A stretch of 34,533 nt of DNA from an uncultured Lachnospiraceae bacterium (GTDB lineage: Bacteria > Bacillota > Clostridia > Lachnospirales > Lachnospiraceae): NCBI GenBank assembly GCA_946405185.1, contig CAMJGH010000022.1:1-34533 (forward strand), read 5' to 3'. The translations under genes and the position numbers were made by a program. The notes beneath the pieces are model-generated. The model saw only the letters and a list, made by a program, of their open reading frames with translations. It was not told where the DNA came from and did not search any database. Shown here piece by piece: positions 29,430 through 34,533 of this stretch; within the stretch, counting starts at the first letter, position 1; each line of letters starts with the position of its first letter.

Positions 29430-30428
29430 ATGATCCGTGTAGCTATCGATGCCATGGGCGGCGACAACGCGCCGGAGGAGATCGTCAAGGGTGCCGTGGC
29501 GGCACTGGCCGACCAGCCGGAGGTGCAGATCCTTCTGACCGGCAGGCCGGAAGCGGTGGAGCCCATCCTGGCAGGTCTTTCCTATGACAAGGACCGCCTG
29601 ACGGTGGTGCCGGCCTCGGAAGTCATCGAGACGGCGGAGCCGCCGGTCGCGGCCATCCGCACCAAGAAGGACTCCTCCATGACGGTGGGCCTGAACCTGG
29701 TGAAGGAAGGCAAGGCCGACTGCTTTATCTCCAGCGGCAGCACGGGGGCGCTGCTGGTAGGCGCGCAGCTTCTGGTCGGGCGCATTCCGGGGGTGAGACG
29801 CCCTCCGCTGGCGCCGGTCCTTCCCACCACCAGCGGCCCGTCGCTTTTGATCGACTGCGGCGCCAACGTGGATGCCCGGCCGGAGCACCTGGTGCAGTTT
29901 GCCCGCATGGGCGCGGCCTATATGGAAGGCGTGGTGGGCATCAAGAACCCGACCGTCGGGCTGATGAACATCGGCGCGGAAGAGGACAAGGGGAATGCCC
30001 TTGTCAAGGAGACCATGCCGCTCCTGAAAGCCTGTGAGGACATCAATTTCATCGGCAGCGTGGAAGCCCGCGACATCCCGTTCGGGGCGGCGGATGTGGT
30101 GGTGTGCGAAGCCTTTGCCGGCAACGTGGCGTTAAAGATGTACGAAGGCACCGCGAAGGCGCTGCTTTCGCAGATCAAGGCGGCGCTGATGAGCAGTGTC
30201 CGCGGCAAGATCGGCGGGCTTCTGATCAAGCCCTCCTTAAAAGGCCTGATGAAGACGTTCGACGCGGCCGAGTACGGCGGTGCGCCGATGCTTGGCTTAA
30301 ACGGCCTGGTAGTCAAGACCCACGGCAGCGCGAAAGCCGGCGAGATCCGCACGGCGGTCTCGCAGTGCGTGCGCTTCCGTGAACAGCATATGGATGAAAA
30401 GATCAAGGAGATGATGGCGAAGAAGTGA
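29430..30428 (+). CDS. plsX: Phosphate acyltransferase PlsX
   Basis: About 332 residues. PlsX converts acyl-ACP to acyl-phosphate, the first step of phospholipid synthesis in Gram-positives. The N-terminus IRVAIDAMGGDNAPEEIVKG is diagnostic, with SSGSTGALLVGAQLLVGRI and LIDCGANVDARPEHL downstream. ATG 29430 has the best spacing to GAGGGG; GTG 29424 is an alternative. The gene sits before acpP, whose product is its acyl carrier. Confidence 0.96.
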   Translation: MIRVAIDAMGGDNAPEEIVKGAVAALADQPEVQILLTGRPEAVEPILAGLSYDKDRLTVVPASEVIETAEPPVAAIRTKKDSSMTVGLNLVKEGKADCFISSGSTGALLVGAQLLVGRIPGVRRPPLAPVLPTTSGPSLLIDCGANVDARPEHLVQFARMGAAYMEGVVGIKNPTVGLMNIGAEEDKGNALVKETMPLLKACEDINFIGSVEARDIPFGAADVVVCEAFAGNVALKMYEGTAKALLSQIKAALMSSVRGKIGGLLIKPSLKGLMKTFDAAEYGGAPMLGLNGLVVKTHGSAKAGEIRTAVSQCVRFREQHMDEKIKEMMAKK

Positions 30429-30451
30429 TCGCCGTCGAAAGGAGCAGTACA

Positions 30452-30694
30452 ATGGAAAACGAAGTCTTTGAGTATCTGCAGGAGCTGGTGCGCTCGGTCC
30501 TTCAGATGGATGACGATGAGGAACTCACCATGGACACCACGTTCATCGATGATCTGGGGGCAGATTCCCTGGATGTCTTCCAGATCGTGATGGCCATCGA
30601 GGACAAGTACAAGATCTCCATCAGCAATGAGGAGGCCATGCAGATCCAGACCGTTGGCGACGCGGTGCGCCGCATCGAAGAAGCCGCGAAGTAA
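30452..30694 (+). CDS. acpP: Acyl carrier protein
   Basis: 80 residues, acidic. The phosphopantetheine attachment site is S39 in DDLGADSLDVFQIVMAIED. It carries acyl chains in type II fatty-acid synthesis and donates to PlsX. The frame is open from 30425, overlapping plsX, but ATG 30452 after AAAGGAG gives the correct ACP length. Confidence 0.96.
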   Translation: MENEVFEYLQELVRSVLQMDDDEELTMDTTFIDDLGADSLDVFQIVMAIEDKYKISISNEEAMQIQTVGDAVRRIEEAAK

Positions 30695-30706
30695 GCGGAA
30701 GAGGGG

Positions 30707-30736
30707 CGGACTGCCGGGTTTCCGGCAGTTCGCTTT
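30707..30736 (+). terminator. Hairpin after acpP, weak terminator
   Basis: CGGACTGCCGG (30707-30717) pairs with CCGGCAGTTCG (30722-30732), loop GTTT, one G-U pair. CTTTC follows, a poor T-run, so partial termination before rnc is likely. Confidence 0.6.
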
Positions 30737-30763
30737 CCGTATCGGATCGGAGCGACAGATCAC

Positions 30764-31447
30764 ATGAAGAATAAACAGACTCTCTTGCAGGAGGCGATCG
30801 GATACCGGTTCTCGGACCCGCACCTCCTTACCGTTGCGCTTACGCACAGCTCGTGGCTGAATGAGACGGACGAGCCGGAAGAGTGCAACGAGCGCCTGGA
30901 ATTTCTGGGCGATGCCGTACTCGAACTCCTCTCGAGCGACTATCTCTACCATGAGCATCCCGAAGAGCCGGAGGGCGAACTCTCCAAACTGCGCGCCTCG
31001 CTGGTCTGTGAGCCCACGCTGGCGCAGGACGCGGAGGCCATCCGCCTGGGTGACTACCTGCGCATGGGCAAAGGCGAGGAGGCTACCGGCGGGCGCATGC
31101 GCCCTTCGGTGACATCGGATGCCATGGAAGCGCTGCTCGGAGCCATCTACCTGGATGGTGGCCTTGCCGCCGCAAAAGCGTTCGTCATGCGCTTTATCCT
31201 GAACGATATCGAGGAAAAGCGCCTCTTTTACGACGCCAAGACCATCCTGCAGGCCGAAGTGCAGAAACGTACCGGCGAACTGCCGGACTACCGGATCACC
31301 GGCATGACCGGGCCGGAGCACGACCGGTCGTTTACGGCCGAAGTGTGGAGCGGGAACACGTGCCTCGGCACGGGGTGCGGCCGCTCGAAGAAGGCGGCGG
31401 AGCAGAAAGCCGCCTATGAAGCCTTAAAGCGCATGAAGGCCGAATGA
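30764..31447 (+). CDS. rnc: Ribonuclease III
   Basis: 227 residues. RNase III cleaves double-stranded RNA in rRNA processing and mRNA decay. The signature NERLEFLGDAVL spans residues 42-53, with catalytic E46 and D50. The second metal site region SDAMEALLGAIYLDGG is intact. A C-terminal double-stranded RNA-binding domain begins near DAKTILQAEVQKRTG and ends with the KKAAEQKAAYEAL helix. The order acpP-rnc-smc is conserved in Firmicutes. Confidence 0.97.
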   Translation: MKNKQTLLQEAIGYRFSDPHLLTVALTHSSWLNETDEPEECNERLEFLGDAVLELLSSDYLYHEHPEEPEGELSKLRASLVCEPTLAQDAEAIRLGDYLRMGKGEEATGGRMRPSVTSDAMEALLGAIYLDGGLAAAKAFVMRFILNDIEEKRLFYDAKTILQAEVQKRTGELPDYRITGMTGPEHDRSFTAEVWSGNTCLGTGCGRSKKAAEQKAAYEALKRMKAE

Positions 31448-31478
31448 CACTACCGACAACGAAGGGAAACACCACCGG

Positions 31479-34400
31479 ATGTATTTAAAAAGCATCGAAG
31501 TGAACGGCTTCAAGTCGTTTGCCAATAAACTGCTGTTTGAGTTCCACAACGGCATCACCTGCATCGTGGGGCCCAACGGCTCCGGCAAGAGCAACGTAGG
31601 CGACGCGGTGAGGTGGGTGCTGGGCGAGCAGAGCGCGAAGCAATTGCGCGGGGCGTCCATGCAGGACGTCATCTTTGCCGGCACGCAGAACCGCAAGCCG
31701 CAGAGTTCCGCCTACGTGGCCATCACGCTGGACAATTCCGACCACGCGCTGGCCATCGATTTTGACGAGGTGACCGTGGCCCGCCGGGTGTACCGGTCGG
31801 GTGAGAGCGAATATCTGATCAACGGCAGCATCTGCCGCCTGCGCGATGTGCAGGAGCTCTTTTACGATACCGGCATCGGCAAGGAAGGGTACTCCATCAT
31901 CGGGCAGGGCCAGATCGACCGGATCTTAAGTACCCGGCCGGAGGACCGCCGCGAACTCTTTGATGAAGCCGCCGGCATCGTGAAGTTCAAGCGCCGCAAG
32001 CTGGAGACGGTGCGCAAGCTTGACCGCGAGCATCAGGATCTGGCGCGCATCACGGACATCGTGAACGAGCTGGAGCGCCGCGTGGGGCCGCTCTCGCGCC
32101 AGTCCGAGACCGCCCGCACCTACCTGAAGCTGCGTGAGGAACTAAAGAAGATGGACGTGCGCCTGTTCTCGATGGAGTACGGGACGCACGAAAAGCGCCT
32201 GGCCGAGACCGAAGACCGCCTGACCATCGTGAAGGACGAACTGGCGGACACCCAGACCGAAGAAGAGAAACTCAAAGCCCGCTATGAAGAGCTGGAAGAC
32301 CGTCTGAGCGGCCTGGAGAGCCTGATCGAGGGTGCCCGCACGGGCAGTTCGGAAGCCGAGATGGAAGCGAAGGCCGCGGAGGGCGAGATCGGTGTGTTCC
32401 GCGAGCAGATCCGCGCCGCGCGTGACCGCGAAGGCTCCATCGGCGGCCGCCTGGAGGAACTGGCGGCGTCGCTGGCAGCCCATGAGAAGGACATCGAAAC
32501 GGTAACGGCCCGCGAAGAGGAGGCCGCCGGGAAGCGGGAGGCCGCCCTGGCGGAGGCTGATGCCCGGCAGGCGGCTTATGTGGAAGCGCAGAAGCGCCAG
32601 GAGGACAACCGGCGCGAGACCGAAGATAAGAACGCCGCGCTGATGGCGGCCATGAACGAGGCTGCCGATACGGCTGCCCAGGCGGAAGGCGCGAAGGCCC
32701 GCCTGGCGGCGGATACGGCCAGACTCGAAGTCATCGAAGGGCAGCTGGCCGCCTCCGGTTCCGATGAGGACCGCGTGAAGGCTCGCCTGGCCGAAGAAGA
32801 GAAGAAAGCCGCCGCTGCGGCCAGACAGGTGACCGAACTGGACGGCGTCTACCGGAACCTGACGGAGCGGCAGGATGAGCTGGCGGGCGAGACCCGGCGC
32901 CTCTCGGACGAAGCGTTTGCGGCCGGTCAGAAATACCACGCCGCCCACTCGCGCGCGGAGTCGCTGCGCGCCATCGCGGAGCGCTACGAAGGGTATTCGG
33001 GCACCGTGCGCGCGGTCATGGAGCGCCGGAAAGATTACCCCGGCATCCGCGGCGTGGTGGCGGATCTGATCCACACCGAAGCGAAGTACGAGACCGCCGT
33101 GGAGACGGCGCTGGGCGGCGCGATGCAGAACATCGTGACGGACACGCAGTATACGGCCAAGCGCATCATCGGGATGTTAAAGGCCGAGCGGCTGGGCCGT
33201 GCCACGTTCCTGCCGCTCGATGGCATCGAGACGGACGCCGGCAAGCTGCCGCCGTCGGCGCTGACGGCCAAAGGCGTGATCGGGCCGGCTTCGCGCCTGG
33301 TCACGGCAGACAAGGATCTGGCCGGACTGGTGGACAGTTTGCTGGGGCGGATCATCGTGTGTGAGAACATGGATACCGCGCTGGAACTGGCGGGGAAGTT
33401 CCGCCATTCGCTGCGCATTGTGACGCTGGACGGTGAGTTCCTGCGTCCGGGCGGGTCCATCACCGGCGGTGCCTACAAGACCAAGGGCAACCTCCTTGGC
33501 CGCCGCCGCGAGATCGAAGAGAGTGAGAAGACGGCTGCTTCCTGGAAGAAGCGCCAGGAGGAATGCGAGGCCGGCCTGAAGCGCGCGGCGGACGAGTCCG
33601 AGTACCTGCGCGCCCAGCTGGAAGCCGTGGGCGAGGAGCGCAAGACCCGCGAGGTGGAACGCCAGACTGCGGCGGTCACCTGTGAGCAGATTCGGGCGGA
33701 ACTGGCCCGCATCGGCGACGGCACCCGTGACCTGTCGGGCGAGCGCGATGCACTGAAAGAAAGCATCCAGGCGCAGCAGGCCGAAGGCAAAGAGCGGGAG
33801 GAGACCATCCGTACCGCCCAGGAAGCGGTGGAGCGGATCCGCGGCGAACTGGCCGCGCTGGCCGAAGCGGAGAAGACGCTCCGCGAGGCGGCGGAGGCTG
33901 CATCCGCGGAGGTGACGGCCGTTCAGCTGTCCGTCACGGAACTGACGGCGGGCGCCGGCTTCATCCGCCAGGAAAAAGACCGTCTGGCGGCGGAGATGCA
34001 GGCCATCCGCGAGGAGCAGGAGCGCCTGTCCTCCGGTGTGTCGGAGATCGAAGCCGGCATTGCGGAGCGCGAGGAGGCCATCAAAGACCACGAGGTGCGC
34101 ATCGCCGCCCTCCGGCAGACGGCCGCCGACAGCGCCGAAGAGCAGCGCGTGCACCAGGAGGAGAAGGACCGTCTGCAGAAGGAGCAGAAGCAGTTCTTTG
34201 ACCGCCGGGAGGAACTGACCGGCAAGAGCAGCCTGCTGGACCGCGAGCTGATCCGCCTGGAGAGCCAGCGCGAGACGCACCTGTCCTGGCTGGAGGACCG
34301 CGCGGCGTATCTCTATTCCGAATACGAGATGACGCCTTCCGAGGCGGAGGCGTATGCGGGTGATGAGGACGACAGCATGGGCGTGACCGCCCTGCGGGCC

Positions 34401-34533
34401 GGCGTGGCCGAGCACAAGCGGGCCATCAAGGCGCTGGGACCGGTCAACGTCAACGCCATCGATGAATATAAGGAAGTGTCCGAACGCTACGAGTTCATGA
34501 AGACGCAGTATAACGACCTGGTGGCGTCGGAAG
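31479..34533 (+). CDS. smc: Chromosome segregation protein SMC, 3'-truncated by the window
   Basis: The open frame runs to the window edge, 1018 codons. SMC dimers compact and segregate chromosomes with ScpA/ScpB. The N-terminal ATPase head has MYLKSIEVNGFKSFANK and Walker A GPNGSGKS (residues 31-38). A long coiled coil follows, then a hinge at about nt 33040-33460 (YPGIRGVVADLI, then LGGAMQNIVTDT), then the returning coiled coil. The C-terminal head with the ABC signature and Walker B (about 170 residues, judged from the family length near 1190) is outside the window. ATG 31479 has only a weak GAAGGGA ribosome binding site. Confidence 0.95.
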   Translation, partial: MYLKSIEVNGFKSFANKLLFEFHNGITCIVGPNGSGKSNVGDAVRWVLGEQSAKQLRGASMQDVIFAGTQNRKPQSSAYVAITLDNSDHALAIDFDEVTVARRVYRSGESEYLINGSICRLRDVQELFYDTGIGKEGYSIIGQGQIDRILSTRPEDRRELFDEAAGIVKFKRRKLETVRKLDREHQDLARITDIVNELERRVGPLSRQSETARTYLKLREELKKMDVRLFSMEYGTHEKRLAETEDRLTIVKDELADTQTEEEKLKARYEELEDRLSGLESLIEGARTGSSEAEMEAKAAEGEIGVFREQIRAARDREGSIGGRLEELAASLAAHEKDIETVTAREEEAAGKREAALAEADARQAAYVEAQKRQEDNRRETEDKNAALMAAMNEAADTAAQAEGAKARLAADTARLEVIEGQLAASGSDEDRVKARLAEEEKKAAAAARQVTELDGVYRNLTERQDELAGETRRLSDEAFAAGQKYHAAHSRAESLRAIAERYEGYSGTVRAVMERRKDYPGIRGVVADLIHTEAKYETAVETALGGAMQNIVTDTQYTAKRIIGMLKAERLGRATFLPLDGIETDAGKLPPSALTAKGVIGPASRLVTADKDLAGLVDSLLGRIIVCENMDTALELAGKFRHSLRIVTLDGEFLRPGGSITGGAYKTKGNLLGRRREIEESEKTAASWKKRQEECEAGLKRAADESEYLRAQLEAVGEERKTREVERQTAAVTCEQIRAELARIGDGTRDLSGERDALKESIQAQQAEGKEREETIRTAQEAVERIRGELAALAEAEKTLREAAEAASAEVTAVQLSVTELTAGAGFIRQEKDRLAAEMQAIREEQERLSSGVSEIEAGIAEREEAIKDHEVRIAALRQTAADSAEEQRVHQEEKDRLQKEQKQFFDRREELTGKSSLLDRELIRLESQRETHLSWLEDRAAYLYSEYEMTPSEAEAYAGDEDDSMGVTALRAGVAEHKRAIKALGPVNVNAIDEYKEVSERYEFMKTQYNDLVASE

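Overview
The window reads as a 34.5 kb chromosomal segment of a high-GC, Gram-positive member of the Firmicutes, most likely a gut-type Clostridia. This rests on two Firmicutes-type gene orders: nusA-ylxR-ylxQ-infB-rbfA-nrnA-truB-ribF at the left, and yceD-rpmF-plsX-acpP-rnc-smc at the right. YlxR, TmcAL (YlbM) and UppP, and strong AGGAGG-type ribosome binding sites, agree. I cannot name a genus. No rRNA, tRNA, CRISPR array or transposase gene was seen.

Left block (1-9903): a tightly packed plus-strand operon for transcription termination, translation initiation, ribosome maturation, nanoRNA/pAp turnover, tRNA pseudouridylation and FAD synthesis. It ends in a glutamine-type NAD synthetase whose glutaminase half seems to have lost its catalytic residues. 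Middle block (9904-20344): a palindromic repeat and a terminator; a large GH106-like glycosidase; a convergent Gfo/Idh/MocA oxidoreductase with a clear promoter and a cre-like operator; a MATE exporter; MutY; and a minus-strand MoxR-DUF58-DUF4129-type operon with a terminator-like hairpin in its leader.

Next (20345-26026): uracil-DNA glycosylase and UppP, then a second nested palindromic repeat partly duplicated in tandem and running into the 3' end of tmcAL. After tmcAL comes a stretch of about 470 bases without a confident gene. It holds a roughly 206-base multi-hairpin element bounded by a 17-bp terminal stem and 7-bp direct repeats. Immediately downstream is a strong promoter driving a two-gene operon: a KDPG/KHG-type aldolase and a fusion of a P-loop kinase with a D-2-hydroxyacid dehydrogenase. 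These two genes use ATA isoleucine codons, and I suspect they were acquired separately.

Right block (26027-34533): pta (phosphotransacetylase), a large terminator, a roughly 300-base highly structured intergenic region that looks like a noncoding RNA, then a perfect-consensus promoter for yceD-rpmF. An esterase follows with its own promoter, leading into plsX-acpP-rnc-smc for phospholipid and fatty-acid synthesis, RNA processing and chromosome condensation. smc runs off the end of the window.

The best candidates for undescribed biology are the kinase-dehydrogenase fusion beside the aldolase, the multi-hairpin element at 23487-23706, the structured RNA candidate at about 27320-27620, and the NAD synthetase with a degenerate glutaminase domain.
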